Below are positions 23,577 through 33,104 of a DNA stretch of 64,000 nucleotides, one piece after another (positions within the stretch are counted from its first letter, which is position 1; each line of letters starts with the position of its first letter). This stretch comes from Pleomorphomonas oryzae DSM 16300. GTDB lineage: Bacteria > Pseudomonadota > Alphaproteobacteria > Rhizobiales > Pleomorphomonadaceae. The position numbers and the translations under genes were made by a program. Where the stretch lies: assembly GCF_000422965.1 (NCBI RefSeq), contig NZ_AUHB01000006.1:292879-356878 (forward strand). Direction: 5' to 3'. The notes beneath the pieces were generated by a model that saw nothing but the letters and a program-made list of their open reading frames with translations, searched no databases and was not told the origin of the DNA.

Positions 23577-25982
23577 TCACACCGCCTTGGCGCTCTGCTT
23601 GGGGCTGCGCTTGCGCGGCTTCGGCGGCACTGGTGCATCGGCGACCTTGGCGTCGACTTCTTCCACCTTGCGCTTCAGCGCCGGGTCGGGCAGGCAATCG
23701 AGCTTCAGGCCGACTTCGCCGGCTTCGTTGGTTTCGACCGACACCTTGACGGTGCCACCCTTCTTCAGCACGCCGAACAGCACCGCGTCGGCGAGCGGAC
23801 GCTTGATGTGCTCCTGGATGACCCGGCCGAGCGGACGGGCGCCCATGTGCTCGTCATAGCCCTTGGTGGCCAGCCATTCGATCGCCGCGTCGTCCAGTTC
23901 GAAGGTGACGTTGCGGTCGGCAAGCTGCGCTTCGAGCTGCATGACAAACTTCTGCACCACCGAACGCACCACTTCCGGCGGCAGCGCACCGAACGGAATG
24001 ACGGCGTCCAGGCGGTTGCGGAACTCCGGCGTGAACATGCGGTTGATCGCCTCGGTATCGTCGCCCTCGCGCCGGCTGCGATTGAAGCCGATCGGCTCAC
24101 GCGACATGTCGGCGGCACCGGCATTGGTCGTCATGATCAGAATGACGTTGCGGAAATCGACCTGCTTGCCGTTGTGGTCGGTCAGCTTGCCGTGGTCCAT
24201 CACCTGCAACAGGATGTTGAACAGATCCTGATGCGCCTTCTCGATCTCGTCGAGCAGCAGCACGCAGTGCGGATGCTGATCGACGCCATCGGTCAGAAGA
24301 CCGCCCTGGTCGAAGCCGACATAGCCCGGAGGCGCGCCGATCAACCGGCTGACGGTGTGCCGCTCCATATACTCCGACATGTCGAAGCGCAGGATCGGCA
24401 CGCCGAGGATCGAAGCGAGCTGACGGGCGACTTCGGTCTTGCCGACGCCGGTCGGGCCGGAGAACAGGTAGTTGCCGATCGGCTTTTCCGGTTCTCTGAG
24501 GCCGGCACGCGCCAGCTTGATCGCCGAGGAGAGCGCGGCAATTGCCTTGTCCTGGCCATAGACCACGCGCTTGAGGTTGGTCTCAAGGCGTTCCAGCACC
24601 TCGGCGTCGTCCTTGGACACCGACTTCGGCGGGATGCGGGCCATCGTTGCGATGGTCGCCTCGATCTCCTTGACGCCAATCACCTTCTTGCGCTTGCCCT
24701 CGGGCAACAACATCTGGCTGGCGCCCGTCTCGTCGATGACGTCGATCGCCTTGTCCGGCAGCTTGCGATCGTTGATGTAACGGGCGCTGAGCTCGACGGC
24801 CGACTTGATGGCGTCCTGGGTATAGCGGACCTTGTGGAACTCCTCGAAATAGGGCTTGAGGCCCTTCAGGATTTCGATGGCGTCGGTGACGGTCGGCTCG
24901 TTGACGTCGATCTTCTGGAAGCGGCGGACCAGTGCCCGGTCCTTCTCGAAGAACTGGCGGTATTCCTTATAAGTGGTCGAGCCGATGCAACGGACGCTGC
25001 CGCTGGACAGCGCCGGCTTCAAGAGGTTCGAGGCATCCATCGCGCCGCCGGAGGTGGCGCCGGCACCGATCACCGTATGGATCTCATCGATGAACATGAT
25101 GGCGCCAGGATAATTCTCGATCTCCTTGACCACCTGCTTCAGACGTTCCTCGAAGTCGCCGCGATAGCGGGTACCGGCCAAGAGTGCGCCCATGTCGAGC
25201 GCAAAGATGGTGGCATCCTTCAAGACGCCCGGCACGTCGCCGTCGACGATGCGGCGAGCAAGGCCCTCGGCAATCGCCGTTTTGCCGACGCCTGGATCGC
25301 CCACATAGAGCGGATTGTTTTTCGAGCGACGGCACAGCACCTGAATGGTGCGGGCGATTTCGTCGGCCCGACCGATCAGCGGATCGATCTTGCCCTTCAG
25401 CGCCTTCTCGTTGAGGTTGACGCAATAGGCATCGAGCGCGTCCGCTTTCTTCTTCTCGGCCGTCGGCCCGCCGCTCGGCGGCGTCTCCGGGGATGGCGAT
25501 TCTTCGTCGACGCCGCGTGTCGCCCGGCTTTCGCTCATACCGGCCCGCTTGGCGATGCCGTGGCTGATATAGTTGACCGCGTCGTAGCGCGTCATGTCCT
25601 GTTCTTGCAGGAAATAGGCGGCGTGGCTTTCGCGCTCGGCAAAGATGGCCACCAGCACGTTGGCACCGGTCACTTCATCCCGCCCGGACGACTGGACATG
25701 AATCACCGCCCGCTGGATGACCCGCTGGAAGCCGGCTGTCGGCTTGGCTTCCTCGCCAAGCTCGGTGACGAGGTTATCGAGTTCGGTGTCGATATATTCA
25801 ACGAGGTTGCGCTTCAGCACATCAAGATCGACGGAGCAGGCCCGCATGACGGCGGCCGCGTCGGGATCTTCCACCAAAGACAGCAGGAGATGCTCAAGCG
25901 TCGCATATTCCTGGCGGCGTTCATTGGCGAAAGCGAGGGCCTGATGAAGGGCTTTTTCGAGACTGCGCGAGAAGGATGGCAC
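23577..25982 (-). CDS. clpA: ATP-dependent Clp protease ATP-binding subunit ClpA
   Basis: 801-residue class I AAA+ unfoldase that feeds substrates to ClpP. The N-domain (two Clp_N repeats, residues 1-140) is followed by the first AAA module with Walker [14 protein letters not shown] (about residue 228) and the second with [13 protein letters not shown] (about 508). The second module carries the [21 protein letters not shown] pore-loop region. The GTG at 25982 has GAGGG upstream and follows clpS by nine bases, the standard adaptor-unfoldase operon. The C-terminus is a basic tail. Strong terminator downstream. Confidence 0.97.
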   Translation of the reverse strand: MPSFSRSLEKALHQALAFANERRQEYATLEHLLLSLVEDPDAAAVMRACSVDLDVLKRNLVEYIDTELDNLVTELGEEAKPTAGFQRVIQRAVIHVQSSGRDEVTGANVLVAIFAERESHAAYFLQEQDMTRYDAVNYISHGIAKRAGMSESRATRGVDEESPSPETPPSGGPTAEKKKADALDAYCVNLNEKALKGKIDPLIGRADEIARTIQVLCRRSKNNPLYVGDPGVGKTAIAEGLARRIVDGDVPGVLKDATIFALDMGALLAGTRYRGDFEERLKQVVKEIENYPGAIMFIDEIHTVIGAGATSGGAMDASNLLKPALSSGSVRCIGSTTYKEYRQFFEKDRALVRRFQKIDVNEPTVTDAIEILKGLKPYFEEFHKVRYTQDAIKSAVELSARYINDRKLPDKAIDVIDETGASQMLLPEGKRKKVIGVKEIEATIATMARIPPKSVSKDDAEVLERLETNLKRVVYGQDKAIAALSSAIKLARAGLREPEKPIGNYLFSGPTGVGKTEVARQLASILGVPILRFDMSEYMERHTVSRLIGAPPGYVGFDQGGLLTDGVDQHPHCVLLLDEIEKAHQDLFNILLQVMDHGKLTDHNGKQVDFRNVILIMTTNAGAADMSREPIGFNRSRREGDDTEAINRMFTPEFRNRLDAVIPFGALPPEVVRSVVQKFVMQLEAQLADRNVTFELDDAAIEWLATKGYDEHMGARPLGRVIQEHIKRPLADAVLFGVLKKGGTVKVSVETNEAGEVGLKLDCLPDPALKRKVEEVDAKVADAPVPPKPRKRSPKQSAKAV

Positions 25983-25991
25983 GATGGACCC

Positions 25992-26360
25992 TCACTTTTT
26001 TTCCATGACGCACTGAAGCGGATGCTGATGGCGACGCGCGAAGTCCATCACCTGCGTCACCTTGGTTTCGGCGACTTCGTAGGTATAGACACCGCACTCC
26101 CCCACCCCATGATGGTGGACGTGCAACATGATCTGAGTTGCCTCTTCACGCCCCTTGTTGAAGAAACGCTCCAGGATGTGCACCACGAATTCCATTGGCG
26201 TGTAATCGTCATTCAGAATCAGAACGCGATACATGCTCGGTCGTTTGGTCTTAGTCAGGACCTTGGAGGCTACCCCGGTTCCCGAGTCCGACCCGTTCCC
26301 ACTTCCCCCGTCTTCTTCGTCGTCGGCCGATAGGGTCGAACGGCGCGTCTTCTCTTCCAT
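25992..26360 (-). CDS. clpS: ClpA adaptor protein ClpS
   Basis: 122-residue adaptor that delivers N-degron proteins to ClpAP. The core motifs [15 protein letters not shown] (about residues 52-66) and [23 protein letters not shown] are intact, including the Asp pair and histidine that form the N-end binding pocket. The first 40 residues are acidic and Gly/Ser-rich, as expected of the ClpS N-terminal extension that engages ClpA. The ATG at 26360 gives normal length; the frame is open further upstream, but that sequence is not family-like. First gene of the clpS-clpA operon. Confidence 0.94.
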   Translation of the reverse strand: MEEKTRRSTLSADDEEDGGSGNGSDSGTGVASKVLTKTKRPSMYRVLILNDDYTPMEFVVHILERFFNKGREEATQIMLHVHHHGVGECGVYTYEVAETKVTQVMDFARRHQHPLQCVMEKK

Positions 26361-26878
26361 CTTAAGGTCGGCCCATTGGCTGACCACGAAACGGCAATCC
26401 GGCACACCGCAGTCGAGATCCACGGGTGCCATTTCCGTCACGCCAGCCTGAACCGCCTCAACCACCTTTTTCCTCCGATTGCTTGCCCCGATCTTGCGGG
26501 TCGTAGGGACATATTGAATCAGGGACAACGGGGGCGCAATTCCAATCTGGAGTCCAGGCCGACACTCCACGCACTTGTGAGAAGACGATCGCCTGTCTCT
26601 CCGTATCTGGTAAGCAGTTTCGCTTAGGTCAAGACGCGATGCAATATGATGAATTGCTGGCAGCCCCCAGCTTTTCGCATGACCCGCGACAATTCCCGAT
26701 GAACCTCCGAAAAATGCGGAGTCCTATTTCGGGACGGTGCAAATCCAGAAAACTCGATTCAAACTTTACGCTTCTGTAACCGCGTTGCCGCTAATTTTGC
26801 GAGCGTTGCCCGTTGGGCGCAGGGGATGGAGAACAGGTCATTTTGGCTTTGAATCCGGCGAACAGCCCGGAGGAAGCC
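26361..26878. other. Divergent intergenic region, clpS and dac
   Basis: 518 bases without a gene I can support. The part next to clpS is open in the clpS frame to 26570 but shows no conserved protein. The remainder is locally AT-richer than the genes and should carry promoters for clpS (leftward) and dac (rightward). A small hairpin with CTCCG/CGGAG arms lies near 26706-26722. No RNA gene was recognised. Confidence 0.5.
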
Positions 26879-28567
26879 ATGAGTTGGCGTTGTGAGGGCG
26901 GTCCATTGTCGAGTTTGCGTAATCTAGTATCCAAGGTCCTGCACCGAGTGGCGGTTCCGGCCGCTGTCGCCGTCATCGCGGCGGGCGTATCCACAGCCGC
27001 CATCGCGGCCAAGGAATTCCCAAGCCAAGTCGTCCCTTCGAAATACTCGGCTATCGTGGTCGATACCGCGACAGGCAAGGTCCTGTACGAGGTGGCCCCC
27101 GATACCCACCGCTACCCAGCCTCGCTCACCAAGATGATGACGCTCTACGTCATGTTCGAAGAGCTAGAGAGGGGACGCTTCAAGCTATCGACGCCGTTGC
27201 GCGTCTCCGCGCTCGCCCAGCGCCAGTCGCCGACCAAGCTGGGTCTGCGCGCCGGCGAGACGATTTCCGTCGAGGATGCCATCAAGGGCCTGATCACCCG
27301 GTCGGCAAATGATGCCGCCGCGGTCATCGCCGAGAACGTCGCCGGCTCGGTGCCGGCCTTCGCCGATCGCATGACGCGCACCGCGCGCGCCATCGGCATG
27401 ACCAACACACGCTTCCGCAACGCCAATGGCCTGCCCGACCCCGGTCAGTTCACGTCGGCGCGCGACATGATGAAGCTCGGTGTGGCGCTGCAGGTCCGCT
27501 TTCCGCAGTATTATCCGATGTTCTCGATCCGCTCCTATAACTTCCGTGGGCGGACCATTGGCAATCACAACAACCTGCTCGGTCGCGTCAACGGCGTCGA
27601 CGGCATCAAGACCGGATATGTGAACGCCTCCGGCTTCAATCTCGTCACCTCCGTGAAACGCGACGGCCGCAAGATCGTCGCCGTCGTCATGGGGGGGAAG
27701 ACAGCCGCCCAACGCGACGCCCACATGGTTCAGCTGATCAATACCTACCTGCCCAAGGCATCGCGCGCCCGCGGCTATGACGATCAGCTTGTGGCAGACG
27801 CCATGAACGCTCCGAAGGTGGCCGCCGTCAGATCGGCCGTGCCAGATGAGCCGGCCCGCCTCGTCGCCGCGTCGACGCTGCCGCCCCATCCGGCGCCGGT
27901 GCCGCGCCCGATGATGGCCGACGCCAACAACGACGATCCCGATCCGGCCCTGATCACCGCCTCGGTCGCTCCAGCCTCGCCCCTGCCGCCGGCGGCTCCG
28001 TCCGCTGAACAGGAAGAAGACGTCGCCGAAGCTCCCGCCCCTGTCGTCAGCCACACTGCAGCCCCCTCTCCCGAGCCGCTCAGCCTCGCGACGGCCACAC
28101 TGCCGGCCAGCCTTGCCAACGCGCACCTGCCCTCCTCGGCCGCGGAAGCCTTCGCTGACATCGGTCCGGCGCCCCAGGCCGATCCGATGGCCGACCTTGT
28201 CGCCCGTGCCAATGGCCATTCGCGCCGCGCAGCCGCCAAAGACGTCGAAGTGGCCTCCGCCGCTCCCACCAACGTTATGACCGATGCCGCTCCGACACCG
28301 CGCGAGACGACGGCTCCGGCCGCCGCGCGCCAAAGCGGCTGGTATATCCAGATCGGCGCTGTCGGTTCGAAGGCCGCCGCCATGGATCTGCTCGACAAGG
28401 CGAAATCGGCCGCACCGCAGCTTGCCTCTGCCAGCCCCCTGGCTGAAACGGCAGGCAAAGGCGTGGTGCGGGCGCGTTTTGGTGGCTTCGAGAATGAGAA
28501 AGCCGCAAATCGGGCCTGCGCGGCCCTGAAGAAAAACGACTTCGCCTGTTTCACAATCAGGCTCTGA
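26879..28567 (+). CDS. D-alanyl-D-alanine carboxypeptidase (S11) with C-terminal SPOR domain
   Basis: 562-residue periplasmic penicillin-binding protein that trims D-Ala from peptidoglycan stem peptides. A signal peptide covers about residues 1-44. The S11 active-site triad is complete: SLTK (SxxK), SAN in TRSANDAAA and KTG in GIKTGYVNASG. After the catalytic domain comes a linker of more than 200 residues rich in Pro and Ala. A C-terminal SPOR domain (GWYIQIGAVGSKAAAMDLL to the end) would bind denuded glycan at the division septum. ATG at 26879 has a GGAGGAAG ribosome-binding site. Divergent from clpS. Confidence 0.94.
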   Translation: MSWRCEGGPLSSLRNLVSKVLHRVAVPAAVAVIAAGVSTAAIAAKEFPSQVVPSKYSAIVVDTATGKVLYEVAPDTHRYPASLTKMMTLYVMFEELERGRFKLSTPLRVSALAQRQSPTKLGLRAGETISVEDAIKGLITRSANDAAAVIAENVAGSVPAFADRMTRTARAIGMTNTRFRNANGLPDPGQFTSARDMMKLGVALQVRFPQYYPMFSIRSYNFRGRTIGNHNNLLGRVNGVDGIKTGYVNASGFNLVTSVKRDGRKIVAVVMGGKTAAQRDAHMVQLINTYLPKASRARGYDDQLVADAMNAPKVAAVRSAVPDEPARLVAASTLPPHPAPVPRPMMADANNDDPDPALITASVAPASPLPPAAPSAEQEEDVAEAPAPVVSHTAAPSPEPLSLATATLPASLANAHLPSSAAEAFADIGPAPQADPMADLVARANGHSRRAAAKDVEVASAAPTNVMTDAAPTPRETTAPAAARQSGWYIQIGAVGSKAAAMDLLDKAKSAAPQLASASPLAETAGKGVVRARFGGFENEKAANRACAALKKNDFACFTIRL

Positions 28568-28683
28568 CCGCCCCTCCGGCGGTTGGAGCACCCCGCGCCC
28601 CATCCTTAAGGCAAGTCTCCGCCTTTCGTCCGGCGCGGTCCGCTTAGTTAGTCACCAGCACCCACTGTTTTGCGTAACGGGAG

Positions 28684-29382
28684 CTAGACATGTTTGGACA
28701 GAAGCCGGTCCTTGGCCTGGTTGATACGTACCGCCAGGAAAGTGGAGCCGCCCTGGTCGGGATGCACCCGCTTCATCAGACGGCGGTGGGCGGCCCGGAT
28801 GTCGGCCTCTCCGGCGCCCTTTTGAAGCCCAAGGATCTCGTACGCCTCCTCCTCGCTCATGGAGCCCGCATTCGCCGCTCGACGGCTCCGCGATGCGGCC
28901 TCACCCTGCATGTCCTCACGCCAGCCGGGCATTCGGCGGTCGAGATAAATCTCTAGTGTCGCGCGGCTGCGACCATCGCGCGCCGTCTCGGCATAGAGGC
29001 TGGAGAGTTCCGCCCCGCCGAGGCGGTTGAGATCGCGGCCGCGAAAGGCGCCCCCGACAACCCGGCCGCCGATCGCGCTGCCATTGACCACCACCTCAAC
29101 CATCGGCGACCGCAATACCGGCTGTCCACGTCGGGTCCCTCGGAAAGACCCGAGCATTCCCGATCGATGAAGCCCCATCAGTATGGCAGCGCCGACCACG
29201 GCGAACGCCACACGGCCAGTAACCGCGAGAGCAGCAACGACGCCAAGCCCGGCCAGCAGGGCGTAATTGCGGGCAAGAGCATCAATGTCGGCTTTGAGGC
29301 TGGCGCCGCGCCAACGGATGAGCCACGCGCCCAAGGCGAGCAGCAGAACCAGCATGAAGGCCATATTCATGAAAGGGCGCAT
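28684..29382 (-). CDS. Membrane-anchored J-domain protein
   Basis: 232 residues. Hydrophobic stretches lie near residues 5-22 and 42-70, so it is an inner-membrane protein. The C-terminal about 60 residues form a J domain: EEAYEILGLQKGAGEADIRAAHRRLM with the HPD motif in VHPDQGGS. It should stimulate DnaK at the membrane, similar in arrangement to DjlA or mitochondrial Pam18. The region between (residues 85-165) is not recognised. Several close ATGs at the start (29382, 29367) are equally likely. Convergent with dac and divergent from the TPR gene. Confidence 0.87.
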   Translation of the reverse strand: MRPFMNMAFMLVLLLALGAWLIRWRGASLKADIDALARNYALLAGLGVVAALAVTGRVAFAVVGAAILMGLHRSGMLGSFRGTRRGQPVLRSPMVEVVVNGSAIGGRVVGGAFRGRDLNRLGGAELSSLYAETARDGRSRATLEIYLDRRMPGWREDMQGEAASRSRRAANAGSMSEEEAYEILGLQKGAGEADIRAAHRRLMKRVHPDQGGSTFLAVRINQAKDRLLSKHV

Positions 29383-29596
29383 CCAGCGTTCGATTTGTTT
29401 GACGCTTCATTTCGAACTTTGCCGGCTGGAATGCAATGGCAATGGACATCGACGACTTTCTTGAGGCGGGACGCTACGCGCCGCTTGAAGCGCCACGCCT
29501 TTGCCGCCATTTTGCCGTTTAGTGGAGTCGGCGACCGATATTCGGGCGCCATGATATTTGCGCGCTGCCCCAAACCGACGACGGGATCCTTCACCC

Positions 29597-31387
29597 ATGA
29601 TGCTACGCCAGCCGACATTTCGACGCTTCGCCATGGGTCCTCTTTTCGGAGCGGCGCTGGCCACCTTTGCCTTAGCCGGCTCATTCCCAGCCGGTGCGCG
29701 CGGCATGGCTGCGGCGCAACCGGATAGTGGGCTGCCCATTGCCTCCTCGCTGGAGGGCAACTATCTCGCCGGCCGCTTTGCCGGCAGCATTTCCGACTAT
29801 CGTTCCTCGGCCGACTATTTTGCGTCGGCGCTGATCGACGCACCCGATGACAAGTTTCTTCTCGAGCGTGCCCTGTCGCTCTACATTGCCGCCGGCGAGT
29901 TGACGGAAGTCCGCGCCTTTGCCGAACGCCTGAGCGCCGTGGACGCCGAAAGCCCGATCGCAAGCCTGACCATCGGCCTTGATGATTTTCAGGCCGGTCA
30001 TTGGGACGACGCGATCGCCTCTTTCCAGCACGCCAAGTCTGGGCCGCTGTTGACGCTGGCCGTGGAAATTCTGTCGGCTTGGGCCGAACAGGGCGCCGGC
30101 AGGACCGATGAGGCGCTCGCCCGCCTCGCCAAGCTTGATGGCGAAAAATGGTACCTCTTTTTCCGTCACTATCATGCCGGTCTCATCGCCTCAGTGGCCG
30201 GCCGCGGCGATGTGGCCGCCACGGAGCTGAAGGCGGCGCTCGCCATCGACGACGGTCCGGTATCGGTGATCGACGCGGCGACACGCACCTTTGCTCGCAA
30301 TGGCGATTTTGACGCTGCCAAAGCCACCATAGACAAGGCGCTCGCCTCGGCCCCCGGTCATCCGCTCCTCAAGGAGGTGGCGGATATCGTCAACGCCAAG
30401 AGCCGCCCTGCGCCGCGCGTCCGCACGGTCAATGAAGGAGCGGCCGAAATACTCTCCGGTCTCGGCTCAGCCGTGGTGCGCGAGGACACCAACGATTTCG
30501 GCGTCGTCTTTCTGCAGCTCGCGCTGTTTCTCGATCCGGCCGACGACATGACCCGCATCACTCTTGCCGAGAATTTCGAACGCCTGGAACGCCCGGACGA
30601 TGCGATCGCCATTCTCGACAAGGTTCCGACGCGCTCGCCGCTTCGGCGCAATGCCGAGATCATGATGGCCTTCGATTACAATGTGCTCGATCGGGTAGAT
30701 GAAGCGCGGTCTACCCTGAAGCGAGTCATTCGCAAGGACCCGAAGGACAAGGAGGCGCTGAACGGCCTCGGCAATATTCTGAGGACGCGCAAGATGTTCG
30801 TCGAAGCGGCGGATATCTATACGCGGACCATAAAAGTCATTGGCGATCAGCCCCAGCCCGACGACTGGCAGGTGTTCTACAACCGCGGCATCACCTACGA
30901 GCGCACCAACCGCTGGCCGGAAGCGGAAGCCGATTTCAAGAAGGCGTTGGAACTCAAGCCGGATCAGCCACTGGTCCTCAATTATCTGGGTTACTCCTGG
31001 GTCGATAAGGGGCTCAACCTCAAGGAGGGCATGGCGCTCATCGAGAAGGCGGTCAGCCTGTCACCGGCGGACGGCTATATCGTCGACAGTCTCGGTTGGG
31101 CGCATTACAAACTCGGCGAGTATGAGGATGCGGTCGACCAGCTTGAGCGAGCCGTGTCGCTGATGCCGTCCGATCCGACCATCAACGACCATCTCGGGGA
31201 CGCCTACTGGCAGGTTGGCCGCCGTCTCGAGGCACGCTTCCAGTGGAACCACGCCAAGGCCAGCAAGCCTGAGCCGGAGGATCTCGCCAAGATCGAAGCC
31301 AAGATCGAGCACGGTCTGGTGCAGGACAACACGGGCAAAGCGGCAGCCCAAGCCGTCGAACCCAAGCCGGCTCAGGCGACGCCCTGA
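29597..31387 (+). CDS. Exported TPR-repeat protein
   Basis: 596 residues with an N-terminal signal sequence (about residues 1-34). The rest is helical tetratricopeptide repeats, clearest at VFYNRGITYERTNRWPEAEADFKKALEL, followed by VLNYLGYSWVDKG and GWAHYKLGEYEDAVDQLERAV. The last 50 residues are acidic then Pro/Ala-rich. Likely a periplasmic protein-interaction platform. It lies 20 bases upstream of ispE on the same strand, an order common in rhizobia, but no connection to isoprenoid synthesis is known. Two adjacent ATGs at 29597 and 29600. Confidence 0.88.
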   Translation: MMLRQPTFRRFAMGPLFGAALATFALAGSFPAGARGMAAAQPDSGLPIASSLEGNYLAGRFAGSISDYRSSADYFASALIDAPDDKFLLERALSLYIAAGELTEVRAFAERLSAVDAESPIASLTIGLDDFQAGHWDDAIASFQHAKSGPLLTLAVEILSAWAEQGAGRTDEALARLAKLDGEKWYLFFRHYHAGLIASVAGRGDVAATELKAALAIDDGPVSVIDAATRTFARNGDFDAAKATIDKALASAPGHPLLKEVADIVNAKSRPAPRVRTVNEGAAEILSGLGSAVVREDTNDFGVVFLQLALFLDPADDMTRITLAENFERLERPDDAIAILDKVPTRSPLRRNAEIMMAFDYNVLDRVDEARSTLKRVIRKDPKDKEALNGLGNILRTRKMFVEAADIYTRTIKVIGDQPQPDDWQVFYNRGITYERTNRWPEAEADFKKALELKPDQPLVLNYLGYSWVDKGLNLKEGMALIEKAVSLSPADGYIVDSLGWAHYKLGEYEDAVDQLERAVSLMPSDPTINDHLGDAYWQVGRRLEARFQWNHAKASKPEPEDLAKIEAKIEHGLVQDNTGKAAAQAVEPKPAQATP

Positions 31388-31407
31388 CGCGCCTGGGATC
31401 GACGACC

Positions 31408-32268
31408 ATGCCGATCGTCGAAGAGGCCCGCGCCAAGGTCAATCTGGCGCTTCATGTCATCGGGCGGCGGCCCGATGGCTATCACGAGCTCGACATGCTC
31501 GTCGCCTTTGCCGACGCCGGTGATACCGTGACCCTGGCGCCGAGTGATCGGGACCGCTTCGACATCGACGGGCCAATGGCCGGCGATATCGGCGCCGGCG
31601 CTGATAATCTCGTGCTGCGGGCGCTGCGCGGCTTTCGTGACCTGAGCGGGCAGACGGATCCGCTGGCGATCCGATTGACGAAGCGTCTGCCGGTCGCCTC
31701 GGGCATCGGTGGCGGCTCGGCCGATGCGGCAGCCATTCTCCGTGGCCTATGCAATCTGCATGATCGCTCGGCAGACGATCCCGCCATCACGGCTCTCGCC
31801 CAGTCCCTCGGCGCCGACGTACCAATGTGCGTTATGAGCCGGCCCGCTCACGCGGCTGGTATCGGCGAACGCATCGCACCAACGGGCGGGCGCCTTAGCT
31901 TCGGTCTGCTGTTGGTCAATCCGCGCGTCGGCGTATCGACGCCTGCCGCCTTTCGGATGCTGGAGCGGCACGACAATCCCCCGCTTCCCACCCTGCCCGC
32001 CTTCGACACGGTAGCGGATCTTGCGGCCTTCCTGACCATCGAAACGCGCAACGACCTCGAGCTGCCGGCCGAAGCCATCGCCCCGATCATAGTCGATGTG
32101 CTGTCAGCCATTGCCCGCCTGCCGGGCATTCGGCTGGCCCGAATGTCGGGATCCGGCGCCACCTGCTTCGGGCTGTTTGACGATAGGACGGCGGCGGAAA
32201 TGGCGGCCACGCAGCTCGCCGCCGATCGCCCGAGCTGGTGGATACAGCCGACGACGTCGGTGTTCTAG
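31408..32268 (+). CDS. ispE: 4-diphosphocytidyl-2-C-methyl-D-erythritol kinase
   Basis: 286-residue GHMP kinase of the MEP isoprenoid pathway, phosphorylating CDP-methylerythritol. The N-terminus EEARAKVNLALHVIGRRPDGYHEL is diagnostic of IspE, and the ATP-binding PVASGIGGGSADAAA is at about residues 94-108. The third GHMP motif RMSGSGATCFGLF is near residue 245. Full length. Co-transcribed with the TPR gene; the last four bases overlap the convergent Rossmann-like gene. Confidence 0.96.
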   Translation: MPIVEEARAKVNLALHVIGRRPDGYHELDMLVAFADAGDTVTLAPSDRDRFDIDGPMAGDIGAGADNLVLRALRGFRDLSGQTDPLAIRLTKRLPVASGIGGGSADAAAILRGLCNLHDRSADDPAITALAQSLGADVPMCVMSRPAHAAGIGERIAPTGGRLSFGLLLVNPRVGVSTPAAFRMLERHDNPPLPTLPAFDTVADLAAFLTIETRNDLELPAEAIAPIIVDVLSAIARLPGIRLARMSGSGATCFGLFDDRTAAEMAATQLAADRPSWWIQPTTSVF

Positions 32269-33086
32269 AGATCGACGGCCACGTCCTCGGCAGCGATGAC
32301 ATGGTGGACGCGCTCCTCATCCGCCGATTCCTCGCCAAACGGCGCCACCGGCCAATCCCAGGCATCGAAGGGAATGGGCGGGGTGACGCCGTGGAGAAGA
32401 TCGCGGGTCTCGATGACACCTCCATCGCGGCGGCGTCGAATATAGGACACGTCGGTGACGATCACCGTTTTGCAGGGTAATTGCGCAAGCCCATCGAGAT
32501 GCCCGGCGACCAGCTGTGCTACCGCGTCGTCAGGCATGATGCGTGCCTGCCCGTCCTTCGAATGCAAACGGCTCACGGCACCCACCGCGATCTGCGACAG
32601 TACATTGGCCGAGATCACCAGATCGAGTTCGTCGATCTTGCGGAGAAAACCCAGGGGATCGAGACGAACACCGAGATCGTCCTGTCCGGTCGCCAGCTTG
32701 ATGCGCGACTGCTCGGCAAGCTTGTCATAGCCGGAGATGTCGCGGGTCATGAAAGTGACGTTGGGATAGCGCCGCAGCAATACTTTCAACCGAACCGTCG
32801 GCAGATGAACGATATCGACCAGCACCACCCTGTTGAACATGCTGGAAAGCCGATCAATCGGCACATCGAGGAGCAGGCCTGATCCCAGCACCACCACCGT
32901 GCGGCGCACCGCAACGCCATCGATCGCCCGGTCGATCGCCGCCCGCGTCCGCGCCTGGTGTTCGGCCCAGGCGACATGACAGCGCCGGGCACGTGCCCTT
33001 AACCCGATGGCATCACGCACGGCCGCCGAACGGCTTCTAGGTGAGGTCAGACGGGTGACTGCAAACAGGAGGGCCTCGGCGAGCAT
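32265..33086 (-). CDS. Uncharacterised protein with methyltransferase-like Rossmann segment
   Basis: 273-residue cytoplasmic protein that I do not recognise as a named family. The segment TVVVLGSGLLLDVP followed about 18 residues later by VVLVDIVHLP resembles the glycine-rich strand-loop and acidic second strand of Rossmann methyltransferases. DLVISANVLSQI resembles motif IV of such folds, and MTRDIS falls where motif II/III would be. The N-terminus is basic and the C-terminus acidic. It is 18 bases after anmK on the same strand and may be co-transcribed. Function cannot be named; SAM-dependent methylation is a guess. Confidence 0.65.
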   Translation of the reverse strand: MLAEALLFAVTRLTSPRSRSAAVRDAIGLRARARRCHVAWAEHQARTRAAIDRAIDGVAVRRTVVVLGSGLLLDVPIDRLSSMFNRVVLVDIVHLPTVRLKVLLRRYPNVTFMTRDISGYDKLAEQSRIKLATGQDDLGVRLDPLGFLRKIDELDLVISANVLSQIAVGAVSRLHSKDGQARIMPDDAVAQLVAGHLDGLAQLPCKTVIVTDVSYIRRRRDGGVIETRDLLHGVTPPIPFDAWDWPVAPFGEESADEERVHHVIAAEDVAVDL

Positions 33087-33104
33087 GCGTGGTATCCGCT
33101 TGGG

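Noticed and set aside
23472..26333. Very long open frame on the plus strand antisense to clpA and clpS.
   Set aside because: It mirrors the GC-rich codon pattern of clpA; the protein is low-complexity and matches no family, whereas clpA and clpS are certain.
26571..26878. Non-coding RNA gene upstream of dac.
   Set aside because: Only a weak small hairpin is visible; no recognised RNA family or terminator pair.
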